From CAZPEV01 sp964585635 (GTDB lineage Bacteria; Zixibacteria; MSB-5A5; GN15; JAAZOE01), in assembly GCA_964585635.1 (NCBI GenBank), contig CAZPEV010000086.1:1-13331 (forward strand): DNA of 13,331 nt. The letters are read 5' to 3'. How positions within the stretch are numbered: the first letter of the stretch is position 1; every line of letters begins with the position of its first letter. Below, piece by piece: positions 6,656 through 13,157 of the stretch. Both the position numbers and the translations under genes were made by a program. The notes beneath the pieces were generated by a model. The model saw nothing but the letters and a program-made list of their open reading frames with translations, was not told the DNA's origin and made no database searches.

Positions 6656-6868
6656 ATGGCCATTAGGATAAACCTGGATCTTATGTTGGTAAAGAAGAAG
6701 ATGTCGTTGACGGAATTGGCGTCACGAATCGGCATATCGGTTACCAACCTTTCACTCCTGAAAACGGGAAAGGTGAGAGGGATACGATTCAGTACGCTGG
6801 AAGCGATATGCCGTGAACTCGAGTGTCAGCCGGGCGACATCCTGGAATACGAACCGGACTTTGTCTGA
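6656..6868 (+). CDS. Short Cro/CI-type (XRE) regulator, YozG-like
   Basis: The 70-residue product consists almost wholly of one helix-turn-helix domain (residues 16-52: MSLTELASRIGISVTNLSLL...IRFSTLEAICRELECQPGDIL). The order NLDLMLVKKKMS..ELA..IGI...NLS.LKTGK...IRFSTLEAIC..L.CQPGDILEY is characteristic of the small YozG-type XRE subfamily, which binds DNA as a dimer. I prefer the ATG at 6656 over the one at 6629. The family normally begins MAI.INLD, and the longer form adds nine unrelated residues. The binding site is weak (GGTGG, about 6639-6643). The next gene, a multi-helix membrane protein, begins 53 bp after the stop and is probably co-transcribed. YozG-like regulators commonly neighbour small membrane proteins such as DUF2975 members; its target here is unknown. 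Confidence 0.88.
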   Translation: MAIRINLDLMLVKKKMSLTELASRIGISVTNLSLLKTGKVRGIRFSTLEAICRELECQPGDILEYEPDFV

Positions 6869-6921
6869 CCACGGTGCGAGGCCCGGTTGCGGGGAAAAAA
6901 GGTGGATCAGGAGAATATGGT

Positions 6922-7524
6922 ATGAAAGAGGGCAATTACAAACTGGCCGGCTGGCTGGCCGTCGTGCAGGCGGTGTTGTTTCCGGTGGCCATTGTCATCG
7001 CCATTATCGAAGTCGTGGCGGCGGCGGAACTCTTCAACATCAGGAAGCCTTTTGTCGGTCCCGCCGACTTGCTCATGATCATTTTCACGGCGATTGCAGT
7101 TTATACCTTGCTCATGTTTCGAAGACTGCTGCATGAACGATACGAGTACCATGACCTGGACCTGCTGATCCTCCTCTCGATCTGGTGGGCGATCATGTTC
7201 CAGGCGGTCGGTCTCGGACTTAGCGTCCTCACTCAGATTCTGTGGCCGGTCGACAGGGTTTTGTTCGCAATCATCTATGTCGTCTTTTTAACCGGTGCCA
7301 TGGTAACGATAGGGATCGTGGATATCCTGGTCGCCGTGAAGCTTCTCAAGATTAAAGAGACCTTCAGTGAGTATATCCGGGGATTCGCGTATGTGACCAT
7401 GGCGGCCGGCATCTGTGAGGTGACGGTGCTGTTGTCGCCGTTGTCGCTGGTCCTCATTCCGCTGTCTTCGATTGTACTGGCGCTCGTTTTTTTCCGCGAT
7501 CAGCAGGCGGTGGAATTTGTCTGA
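6922..7524 (+). CDS. Six-helix integral membrane protein, family not recognised
   Basis: The 200-residue product has hydrophobic segments at about 9-34, 49-67, 80-106, 112-141, 152-172 and 175-191, consistent with six membrane spans. It has short charged loops (FRRLLHERYEYHDLD at about 67-81, KLLKIKETFSEYIRG at about 140-154) and a polar tail. The ATG at 6922 is chosen because AGGAG at 6909-6913 lies 8 bases before it; the frame is open further upstream, but that stretch overlaps the regulator gene and is not hydrophobic. No transporter or enzyme motif is seen. The position straight after a YozG-like regulator resembles YozG/DUF2975 pairs, but this protein is longer and has more helices than DUF2975. 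It could be a membrane sensor or an effector whose expression the regulator controls; that is inference. Confidence 0.82.
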   Translation: MKEGNYKLAGWLAVVQAVLFPVAIVIAIIEVVAAAELFNIRKPFVGPADLLMIIFTAIAVYTLLMFRRLLHERYEYHDLDLLILLSIWWAIMFQAVGLGLSVLTQILWPVDRVLFAIIYVVFLTGAMVTIGIVDILVAVKLLKIKETFSEYIRGFAYVTMAAGICEVTVLLSPLSLVLIPLSSIVLALVFFRDQQAVEFV

Positions 7525-7556
7525 AGCGGCTGGAACATGAATAGTCTTGACCATCC

Positions 7557-7586
7557 TTAACGCGAGTGATCCGGTTGGCATATAGG
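7557..7586 (+). promoter_or_regulatory. Weak candidate promoter before the small membrane protein
   Basis: TTAACG (7557-7562), an 18-bp spacer and TATAGG (7581-7586), each 4/6. The -35 hexamer equals the one before the regulator gene (6589-6594). It would allow the last two genes of the cluster to be expressed separately. Evidence is slight. Confidence 0.25.
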
Positions 7587-7627
7587 AATGAACCTGATGT
7601 GTGATCTTTCAAGCGGAGGTGATAAAT

Positions 7628-7900
7628 ATGGACGCAATGACCATCCTTATCGTGTTCCTTTGCCTGTGCGTGGCATGGCACGTTGTCGCGACTTTGCTCA
7701 TCTATAGCAACCTTCGCCGGCGTGATCAGCGGGTGAGCTTCATTTGGCTCCGGTTGATGTCGCCGTGGTACGCCTCACAATACAAGAAGATCACCCGGAA
7801 GGAGACGGGAAGAGTCGGACCCCTGTTCTATCACTGGATTGTTTCAATCAATCTGGCGCTGGTGCTGGCGCTGGTGGCGGTGGTCGTCCGTTATTCTTGA
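7628..7900 (+). CDS. Small two-helix membrane protein, unknown
   Basis: The 90-residue product has a transmembrane helix at residues 4-27, a basic cytoplasmic-looking middle (NLRRRDQRVSF, then YKKITRKETGR) and a second helix at 69-88 ending in RYS. The start is well defined: GGAGGTGAT at 7615-7623 is a near-perfect Shine-Dalgarno, with the ATG at 7628. The frame could begin earlier, but only by running across that site. No known family is recognised. The positive-inside rule puts both termini outside the cytoplasm. The next gene starts 31 bp after the stop. It may be a partner of the neighbouring membrane proteins. Confidence 0.75.
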   Translation: MDAMTILIVFLCLCVAWHVVATLLIYSNLRRRDQRVSFIWLRLMSPWYASQYKKITRKETGRVGPLFYHWIVSINLALVLALVAVVVRYS

Positions 7901-7931
7901 CCTTGCGCCGACCGCGAGGTTCGCGAATACC

Positions 7932-8366
7932 ATGGCATTCTTCTGGACCAAAGAGAGACTGTTCGAGAAGAGCGTTTCGAGGTTCATCTATTTGGTCGGC
8001 TTCGGGTTATTTTTCATTTTGACCGAAACCGGCCGAAGGATCTATCGGCCATGGATTTATCACGCGCACATAAATGATTTTGGAGTCGCCGACACGATTG
8101 GCAATTCATTGGGGACACTGACCCAGATATTTCTCTACCTGGGACTTGCGAATGCAACCAGAGTGGAAGGCTATCGTATCACCGCATTTGTGACTGTCGG
8201 ATATATCGCCTATGAAATAGTGCAGCCAATCCTTCCCCGGGGGACGTTTGACTGGAAAGACGTGATAGCGACCGTGGCGGCGGGATTTTTGGCAGCAGGC
8301 TTCGTCACGTTCATGCATCTCGTTTTCCCGAACTCGGGGCGGGCGATCAAGGTGCCGAATAAGTAG
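7932..8366 (+). CDS. Four-helix membrane protein, weakly VanZ-like
   Basis: The 144-residue product has hydrophobic segments at about 17-33, 54-74, 83-101 and 110-133 and a basic tail. The block from residue 51 (GVADTIGNSLGTLTQIFLYLGL) to GTFDWKDVIATVAAGFLAAG (104-123) resembles the DxxD-ATxxG layout of VanZ-like membrane proteins, where a loop with Asp residues precedes the last helix. The match is too thin to assign the family. The ATG at 7932 lacks a strong binding site (GAGG about 13 bases upstream); an upstream start in the same frame would overlap the previous gene, and its extra residues (such as WRWCWRWWRW) look like a shadow of that gene. It is the last gene of the cluster, ahead of a convergent boundary with uvrA. 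Confidence 0.75.
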   Translation: MAFFWTKERLFEKSVSRFIYLVGFGLFFILTETGRRIYRPWIYHAHINDFGVADTIGNSLGTLTQIFLYLGLANATRVEGYRITAFVTVGYIAYEIVQPILPRGTFDWKDVIATVAAGFLAAGFVTFMHLVFPNSGRAIKVPNK

Positions 8367-8702
8367 GATATTGATGTGCTGTTTGATAGGAAGAAGCCGT
8401 CCGGCGACAGCCGGGCGACTCTTTATATCGATTAAGGTCCGCTTTAATTAGGTAAAGGCTTATTAAAGTTTCGGCCACGAAACTTTGATAACGGGGAAAA
8501 GCCAGAGAGTGGCAAAGAAACTGACCACCCGGTCGAACTATATTACTATATATTTGTATATCAATAAGTTATAGTCATCTCAGCGCTGATGATCTCAATA
8601 GAGAAAACGGGCGGGATCGCCAACACATTTGTTGCCACGGATTAATGCCCGCAAAAGGGTGAAATGAATCTGGGAGATCATCCATCGCGAGTCTCGCAGT
8701 AA
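8367..8702. other. Convergent non-coding interval with several inverted repeats
   Basis: It lies between two gene ends facing each other, and no protein frame is supported. Inverted repeats seen are: the terminator stem at 8399-8416; a perfect 9-bp stem AAAGTTTCG/CGAAACTTT (8465-8473 with 8478-8486, GCCA loop); a 4-bp GCCA/TGGC stem and a 4-bp GACC/GGTC stem just after; and a nested set with GATGATCTC (8588-8596) pairing GAGATCATC (8674-8682), enclosing CGGGC (8608-8612)/GCCCG (8647-8651) and CAAC/GTTG. The middle (about 8536-8580) is very AT-rich. No known riboswitch or small RNA was recognised. Confidence 0.5.
8399..8424 (+). terminator. Probable terminator of the regulator/membrane cluster
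   Basis: GTCCGGC (8399-8405) and GCCGGGC (8410-8416) form a 7-bp stem with one G-U pair around a GACA loop, followed by GACTCTTT. It lies 33 bp after the last stop. The U-tract is short and interrupted. Confidence 0.45.
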
Positions 8703-11570
8703 TCATCCTGACGCATATTGTGCGTTGGTTCGGCTTCCATTCCTAATGGCAGCGAACTCCTTTTTCAAAAACTGCCCCGTGTATGATTTCGGCTCGCGGG
8801 CCACTTCCTCCGGCGTGCCGGTCGCGATAACCAGACCGCCCTCGTCCCCCCCCTCCGGGCCAAGGTCGATGATATGATCAGCCGCTTTGACGACGTCGAG
8901 GTTGTGCTCGATCACCAGCACGGTATTGCCGCGATCGACCAGCTCCTGCAGGACGCCCAGAAGCATCCGAATATCCTCGAAATGCAGCCCGGTCGTCGGC
9001 TCATCGAGGATATAGAGCGTCCGGCCGGTGGCGGTCTTGGACAGCTCGGTGGAAAGCTTGACCCGTTGGGCCTCGCCGCCGGAGAGGGTTGTCGCCTGCT
9101 GGCCGAGATGGATATACCCCAGGCCGACGCTGATCAGGGTCGCCAATTTGCGCTTGATGGCCGGGATATTGGTGAAAAATCCCATGGCTTCATCGACCGT
9201 CATGTCGAGCACGTCGGCAATCGATTTCCCCTTGTAGGTGATTTCCAGCGTTTCCCGATTGTACCGCTCCCCTTTGCAAACCTCGCACGGGACATAGACA
9301 TCGGGCAGAAAATGCATCTCGATCTTGATGATGCCGTCCCCCTGGCAGGCCTCGCAGCGTCCCCCCTTGACATTGAACGAAAACCGTCCCGGTTGGTACC
9401 CGCGCGCCTTGGCCTCCGGCAGGCTGGAGAAGAGGTCGCGAATCGGGGTGAAAGTACCGGTGTAGGTGGCGGGATTCGAGCGGGGTGTCCGGCCGATCGG
9501 CGATTGGTCGATGTCGATCACCTTGTCGACATGTTCCAGCCCTTTGATCGAGCCGTACGGCAGCGGGGAGGTGCGGGCGTTGTAGAAATGCCGAGCTAAG
9601 ATACGATAGAGGGTCTCGTTAATCAGCGTCGATTTGCCCGATCCCGAGACGCCGGTGATACAGATGAACAGCCCCAGCGGGATGGTGACGTTGACGTTGC
9701 GCAAGTTGTTGCCCGCGGCCTTGGTCAGGACCAAAATCTTGCCGTTCCCCGCCCGCCGGGTACGGGGGGCCGGAATGGTTCGCTTCCCCGAAAGGTACTG
9801 GCCGGTCAACGACTGGGGAGCCTTTTTGATTTGGGCCGGCTTGCCGACGGCCACCACCTCGCCCCCTTTGATTCCGGCGCCGGGGCCGAGGTCGACCACA
9901 TAGTCGGCGGCCATGATGGTGTCGCGGTCATGCTCGACCACCAGCACGGTATTGCCCAGATCACGCAGCTCAGTCAGGGTTGCCAGGAGACGATGGTTGT
10001 CCCGCTGGTGCAGACCGATGGAAGGTTCATCGAGAATGTACAGGACGCCGACCAGGCGCGACCCGATCTGGGTCGCCAGCCGTATCCGCTGGGCCTCGCC
10101 GCCGGAGAGGGTCGAAGCCGCCCGCGACATGGTCAGATAATCCAACCCGACGTTGACGAGAAAGCCGAGCCGTTCGCGAACCTCTTTCAGAATCTGCCGG
10201 GCGATCATCTCCTCGGTCTTGGTCAGCTTCAGCCGGTCGAAGAAGCGCTTGGCCTCCTTGATCGACATCTCCGTCAATTGATGGATATTGATGCCGCCGA
10301 CCAGCACCGACAACGCTTCCTTTTTGAGACGCGTGCCGTTGCATTCGGGGCAGGGGGAGATCGACATGAAGTTTTCGATCCAGTTGCGGATCCCCTCCGA
10401 TTCGGTCTGGCGGTACCTGCGGGTCAGATGCGGCACGACTCCCTCGAAGCGGGCCTGGTACTCCCCCGATCCCCGGCCGTTGACATGCTCGTACTGGAAT
10501 TTGATTTTCTCCTTGCCGGTGCCGAACAGAATTATCTGCCGGACCCGCTCGGAGAGATTCTCAAACGGGGTCGAGAGCTTGAACTTGAAATGATCGGCCA
10601 GGCCGCGCAGCATGTAGCGGTACCAGTTGGCGGTGTCAGAGGCCCAGGGAACGATGGCCCCCTCCAGCACCGACTTGTCCTTGTCGGGAACCACCAGATC
10701 GGGATCGACCTTCATTTCACTCCCCAGCCCGCTGCAGGAGGCGCAGGCGCCGAAGGGGGAGTTGAAGGAAAAGAGCCGGGGGGTCGGCTCCTCGTAGGAG
10801 ATATTGCAGTTTAGACAAGCATATTGTTCGGAGAAGAGGTATTCCTTGTCGTTGGCCTGGATGATAACGGTCCCCTGAGCGACCTTGAGCGCGGTCTCGA
10901 TGGAATCGGCCAGGCGGCGGGTCGCCTGCGGCTTGACCGCCAACCGGTCGACGACCGCTTCGATCGTATGCTTCTTATTCTTATCCAATTCGATGGCGTC
11001 TTCGACTTCGTAGACTTCCCCGTTGATCCGCAGGCGGACGAACCCCTGCCGCCGCGCGTCATCGATGATATCGCGATGTTCCCCTTTGCGGCCGCGCACC
11101 AGCGGCGCCAGGATGATAATTCTGGTTCCCTCGTCAAAGAGCATGATCGAATCGATGATCTGGCTGGCCGATTGCTGGGTGATCGGCTGACCGCAGACAA
11201 AGCAATGGGGGACGCCGATCCGGGCGTAGAGCAGGCGCAAATAATCATAGATTTCGGTGACGGTCCCGACCGTCGAACGGGGATTTTTGGCCGACGTCCG
11301 TTGTTCGATCGAGATGGCCGGCGACAGCCCCTCAATGAAGTCGACGTCCGGCTTTTCCATGAGTCCCAGAAACTGCCGGGCGTAGGCCGACAGCGATTCC
11401 ACATACCGGCGCTGTCCCTCGGCGTAGATGGTATCGAAGGCCAGGGAGGATTTGCCCGACCCGGACAGGCCGGTAATGACGGTCAGCTTGTTGCGGGGGA
11501 TTTTGACGGAAATGTTCTTGAGGTTATGCTCCCGCGCACCCTTTATGTACAAATACGGAGATTCCGGCAT
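8703..11570 (-). CDS. uvrA: UvrABC excinuclease subunit A
   Basis: The 955-residue product is the DNA-damage recognition ATPase of nucleotide excision repair; it dimerises and loads UvrB at bulky lesions. Both ABC modules are complete: Walker A GLSGSGKSS at about 34-42 and GVSGSGKST at 640-648, signatures LSGGEAQ at 488-494 and 829-835, and Walker B LYILDEP near 510 and 852. The structural zinc sites are intact (CLNC at 252-255 with CASC at 276-279; CEAC at 739-742 with CEVC at 762-765), and CPEC is at 407-410. Length matches the family (about 940). The ATG at 11570 is preferred because AGGTG lies about 7 bases before it; a GTG at 11579 would overlap that site. A candidate promoter is at 11681-11709. 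It points toward the membrane-protein cluster. No sign of truncation. Confidence 0.98.
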   Translation of the reverse strand: MPESPYLYIKGAREHNLKNISVKIPRNKLTVITGLSGSGKSSLAFDTIYAEGQRRYVESLSAYARQFLGLMEKPDVDFIEGLSPAISIEQRTSAKNPRSTVGTVTEIYDYLRLLYARIGVPHCFVCGQPITQQSASQIIDSIMLFDEGTRIIILAPLVRGRKGEHRDIIDDARRQGFVRLRINGEVYEVEDAIELDKNKKHTIEAVVDRLAVKPQATRRLADSIETALKVAQGTVIIQANDKEYLFSEQYACLNCNISYEEPTPRLFSFNSPFGACASCSGLGSEMKVDPDLVVPDKDKSVLEGAIVPWASDTANWYRYMLRGLADHFKFKLSTPFENLSERVRQIILFGTGKEKIKFQYEHVNGRGSGEYQARFEGVVPHLTRRYRQTESEGIRNWIENFMSISPCPECNGTRLKKEALSVLVGGINIHQLTEMSIKEAKRFFDRLKLTKTEEMIARQILKEVRERLGFLVNVGLDYLTMSRAASTLSGGEAQRIRLATQIGSRLVGVLYILDEPSIGLHQRDNHRLLATLTELRDLGNTVLVVEHDRDTIMAADYVVDLGPGAGIKGGEVVAVGKPAQIKKAPQSLTGQYLSGKRTIPAPRTRRAGNGKILVLTKAAGNNLRNVNVTIPLGLFICITGVSGSGKSTLINETLYRILARHFYNARTSPLPYGSIKGLEHVDKVIDIDQSPIGRTPRSNPATYTGTFTPIRDLFSSLPEAKARGYQPGRFSFNVKGGRCEACQGDGIIKIEMHFLPDVYVPCEVCKGERYNRETLEITYKGKSIADVLDMTVDEAMGFFTNIPAIKRKLATLISVGLGYIHLGQQATTLSGGEAQRVKLSTELSKTATGRTLYILDEPTTGLHFEDIRMLLGVLQELVDRGNTVLVIEHNLDVVKAADHIIDLGPEGGDEGGLVIATGTPEEVAREPKSYTGQFLKKEFAAIRNGSRTNAQYASG

Positions 11571-11597
11571 CGGTTTCACCTATCATATCATATGCTT

Positions 11598-11648
11598 GCG
11601 TCCGATCGGCCGCACCTCTTGGGATGGCATCGGTCGGCGTCCGATCGG
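11598..11648. repeat. 12-bp direct repeat pair in the uvrA leader
   Basis: GCGTCCGATCGG occurs at 11598-11609 and again at 11637-11648, with a palindromic CCGATCGG core each time. Both lie between the candidate uvrA promoter and its start codon. They could be operator sites for a dimeric regulator, or coincidence in GC-rich sequence. Confidence 0.35.
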
Positions 11649-11680
11649 GTCACGGCCGTTTTTGCCGTGGGCAACCTGGA

Positions 11681-11709
11681 AATATACGCCAAACCGCCCG
11701 CTCCGGCAA
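11681..11709 (-). promoter_or_regulatory. Candidate sigma70-like promoter for uvrA
   Basis: Read on the minus strand: TTGCCG (11709-11704), a 17-bp spacer and TATATT (11686-11681), matching consensus at 4/6 and 5/6. Transcription would start near 11674, leaving a leader of about 104 nt. I saw no obvious SOS (LexA) box, though LexA sites in this lineage are not known to me. Confidence 0.5.
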
Positions 11710-11911
11710 AGGATATTTGGATTTTGACAGATGAGAGCTTATATATGTGACAAAGGGATTCAGTCGGGCCAAATGGCCCTGCGCAAAGCGACTCCATCCC
11801 CAAGTGGGCTAATGGCTTTCAGGTAGACAAAGGCCGTCCCGCACGTCCGCCATGACCTCAATGATGGAAGGCCGGGAGAAGTACGCAGCCGATGTTGTTC
11901 CCTATCGCAGA

Positions 11912-12253
11912 CTACAGGTTCAAATCCTTTTGGAGGTCGTCCAACTCCTGAGCCAGCTTGGCCAACCGCTCGGAGGGGATGGCGCACCAGCTCTCGATTT
12001 CATGAGCGCCGAACGCCCGGCTGATCATCGATACCTTAGCCGCCGACTCTTCGTCCGGCGCCTCGTAGATATCCATGAAATCCCAATATCCCAAAATAGC
12101 GTAATGGGCCTTGAACTTGACCTCGGGGCAACGCTGCTTGACCGTCCTGAGCCATTCCTCGTTGTTTCTGGCGCGATCCTGAAGCTTGGCGCTGAGCTCG
12201 ACCAGATGCGCATTCCGTGCCGCCATTTTGGTCATCATGACAAAGGTTTTCAT
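11912..12253 (-). CDS. GYD-domain protein
   Basis: The 113-residue product has a GYD domain (PF08734), a small ferredoxin-fold family of unknown function. Visible marks are an N-terminal strand (MKTFVMMTKM), a helix, then the defining block GYWDFMDIYEAPDEESAAKVSMISRAFGA beginning at residue 55 (GYWDFM in place of the typical G.YD.v), and a final strand with SWCAIPSERL near 88. The C-terminal helix (LAKLAQELDDLQKDL) extends slightly past the usual end and may aid oligomerisation. The ATG at 12253 is preceded by a GAGGG-like site. GYD proteins resemble the ABM/Dabb-like dimeric alpha-beta barrel proteins, but no substrate is known. It is not clearly in an operon: 332 bp separate it from uvrA and 356 bp from the STAS gene. 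Confidence 0.85.
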   Translation of the reverse strand: MKTFVMMTKMAARNAHLVELSAKLQDRARNNEEWLRTVKQRCPEVKFKAHYAILGYWDFMDIYEAPDEESAAKVSMISRAFGAHEIESWCAIPSERLAKLAQELDDLQKDLNL

Positions 12254-12432
12254 ATCTACCCTCGGCCTCTTTCACGTCCCGAAAGAGCGCATGCTTGAGT
12301 CCATAATGGTCCTCAGAAGATACCCCAAACCCAGATGCCTGGACCGTGCGGCTAACCGCCAACCCTATATTCAATATATGAAATTTGCGGTGAAAGAATG
12401 CGAAAAAGACAACCGGCGGGCACAATCCGACG

Positions 12433-12508
12433 GTGTCTGGCCACCCTTAAATTTGACTGCCTCGTGTCAATTATGGCCTAATGGCGCACGGCGCCGGGTT
12501 CCAGACAC
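12433..12508. repeat. 76-bp segment bounded by 8-bp inverted repeats
   Basis: GTGTCTGG (12433-12440) and CCAGACAC (12501-12508) bound 60 bp that include a GGCGC-ACG-GCGCC hairpin near the right end. The GTGTCTGG ends recall REP-like intergenic elements handled by Y1/RAYT transposases, but no other copy is present in the window, so this is only a possibility. Confidence 0.35.
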
Positions 12509-12538
12509 GTCATTGCTTGAATGGTAGCGACAGGTCAC

Positions 12539-12583
12539 CCGGTGTGGCAATCCCTTTTGGGTATTGGAAAGTCATGCCACCGG
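12539..12583 (-). terminator. Possible terminator hairpin after the STAS gene
   Basis: On the minus strand CCGGTGGCA pairs with TGCCACACCGG with a two-base bulge (12583-12575 with 12548-12539), and an internal CCC-AAAA-GGG adds a second small stem. It begins 27 bp after the stop. There is no U-tract, so its function is uncertain. Confidence 0.35.
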
Positions 12584-12609
12584 CAGCTGCATAGCGGCCT
12601 CGGATTAGG

Positions 12610-12957
12610 CTAGCTGTTCCGCTTGAAACTCTCTTTAGCCTTTTCCAGTGTATCATAGGCCTCGAAAACGGCAAACATCCGGCTTCGATCCAAGAAAAAC
12701 CTCACCTTTTCAGTTACGCAGGCCAGTCTCAAATCACCCCCTCTGTTGCGCAGCGAAGTCAAGATTGTGATGCAGATACCCAACCCCATGGAATTTATCC
12801 ACGCGACCCTGGAATAATCCATCACGGCATTGACCTTGTTCTGCTGGACATATTTGTCAACCATATTGATTAGAGCCGTGTCCAGGGGTTCCCCCATGAT
12901 CTTCCCCTCCAACGCAATTACGATCACGCCGTCTTCTTCGCGGATGGTATGTTTCAT
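12610..12957 (-). CDS. STAS-domain protein (anti-sigma factor antagonist type)
   Basis: The 115-residue product is a single STAS domain, like SpoIIAA and RsbV. It opens with a strand and turn (DGVIVIALEGKIMGE), has a helix to about residue 40, then the diagnostic strand and loop NAVMDYSRVAWINSMGLG, in which Ser56 is the usual phosphorylation site preceding the conserved Gly-Leu-Gly. The C-terminus (DTLEKAKESF) is the standard last helix. Such proteins release a sigma factor by binding its anti-sigma kinase when unphosphorylated, or serve in other switch modules. AGGGG about 7 bases before the ATG is a good binding site, and a strong promoter candidate lies at 13043-13071. No anti-sigma kinase or phosphatase is in the window, so its partner is unknown. 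Confidence 0.9.
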   Translation of the reverse strand: MKHTIREEDGVIVIALEGKIMGEPLDTALINMVDKYVQQNKVNAVMDYSRVAWINSMGLGICITILTSLRNRGGDLRLACVTEKVRFFLDRSRMFAVFEAYDTLEKAKESFKRNS

Positions 12958-13042
12958 AATCTGCCCCTATCCATTAGTGTTTAAATAACGCTCCGTATTG
13001 CCGCCACTACACACTCTCAAGGACTCCCCTGAAGGAATAGAA

Positions 13043-13071
13043 AATATCTTCCGGATAATCGGGCGTGTCAA
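13043..13071 (-). promoter_or_regulatory. Candidate sigma70-like promoter for the STAS gene
   Basis: On the minus strand: a perfect TTGACA (13071-13066), a 17-bp spacer and GATATT (13048-13043, 4/6). Predicted start near 13036, leader about 80 nt. Confidence 0.5.
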
Positions 13072-13072
13072 G

Positions 13073-13117
13073 CGGAAAGGGAAGAAATACCCGTGGCTAT
13101 GTGCTTCTCCCTTTCCG
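13073..13117. repeat. 10-bp inverted repeat at the dockerin-STAS boundary
   Basis: CGGAAAGGGA (13073-13082) and TCCCTTTCCG (13108-13117) are perfectly complementary with 25 bp between them. The repeat abuts the -35 of the STAS promoter candidate and lies about 40 bp beyond the dockerin gene stop, so it could end that transcript or bind a regulator. Confidence 0.45.
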
Positions 13118-13121
13118 GCAG

Positions 13122-13150
13122 GGTCTGGACGCTGCCGGGATGACCAGACC
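13122..13150 (-). terminator. Possible terminator hairpin after the dockerin gene
   Basis: GGTCTGG (13122-13128) pairs with CCAGACC (13144-13150) around a 15-base loop, starting 7 bp after the stop on the minus strand. No U-run follows on that strand. Confidence 0.35.
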
Positions 13151-13157
13151 GAAACGA

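Larger units (their letters stand above)
11580..11911. other. Intergenic interval between the GYD gene and uvrA
   Basis: It contains the uvrA promoter candidate, the 12-bp repeats and a CACGGC/GCCGTG hairpin (11651-11656 with 11664-11669). Further up is a GGGCC-AAAT-GGCCC hairpin (11766-11779), which could mark the end of the GYD transcript. The remainder (about 11780-11911) shows nothing definite; frames here are not protein-like. Confidence 0.55.
12254..12609. other. Non-coding interval between the STAS and GYD genes
   Basis: No gene is supported. It carries a CTCTTTC/GAAAGAG hairpin in the likely GYD leader (12267-12273 with 12281-12287), the symmetric TATATTCAATATA near 12372, a wide inverted repeat GTGTCTGG/CCAGACAC (12433-12440 with 12501-12508) with GGCGC/GCGCC inside it, and an imperfect hairpin at 12539-12583 just beyond the STAS stop. 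Confidence 0.5.

Noticed and set aside
8440..8535. Possible c-di-GMP-I-like riboswitch (GGC...AAAGCC around a hairpin)
   Set aside because: The conserved GGGACGCAAAGCC and GGGTTGCC blocks are absent, and no gene follows on the same strand.
8874..11750. Long plus-strand frames of 241, 327 and 308 codons opposite uvrA
   Set aside because: They are antisense shadows of a GC-rich, fully intact uvrA, with Asp/Gly/Arg-rich peptides typical of reverse frames.
11725..11750. Plus-strand TTGACA with a nearby TATATA
   Set aside because: The spacing is only about 13 bp and no plus-strand gene follows.
11905..11935. GGTTCAAATCC resembles the T-arm of a tRNA
   Set aside because: It encodes the last residues of the GYD protein on the minus strand, the flanking bases do not form a 5-bp T-stem, and no acceptor or anticodon arms fit.
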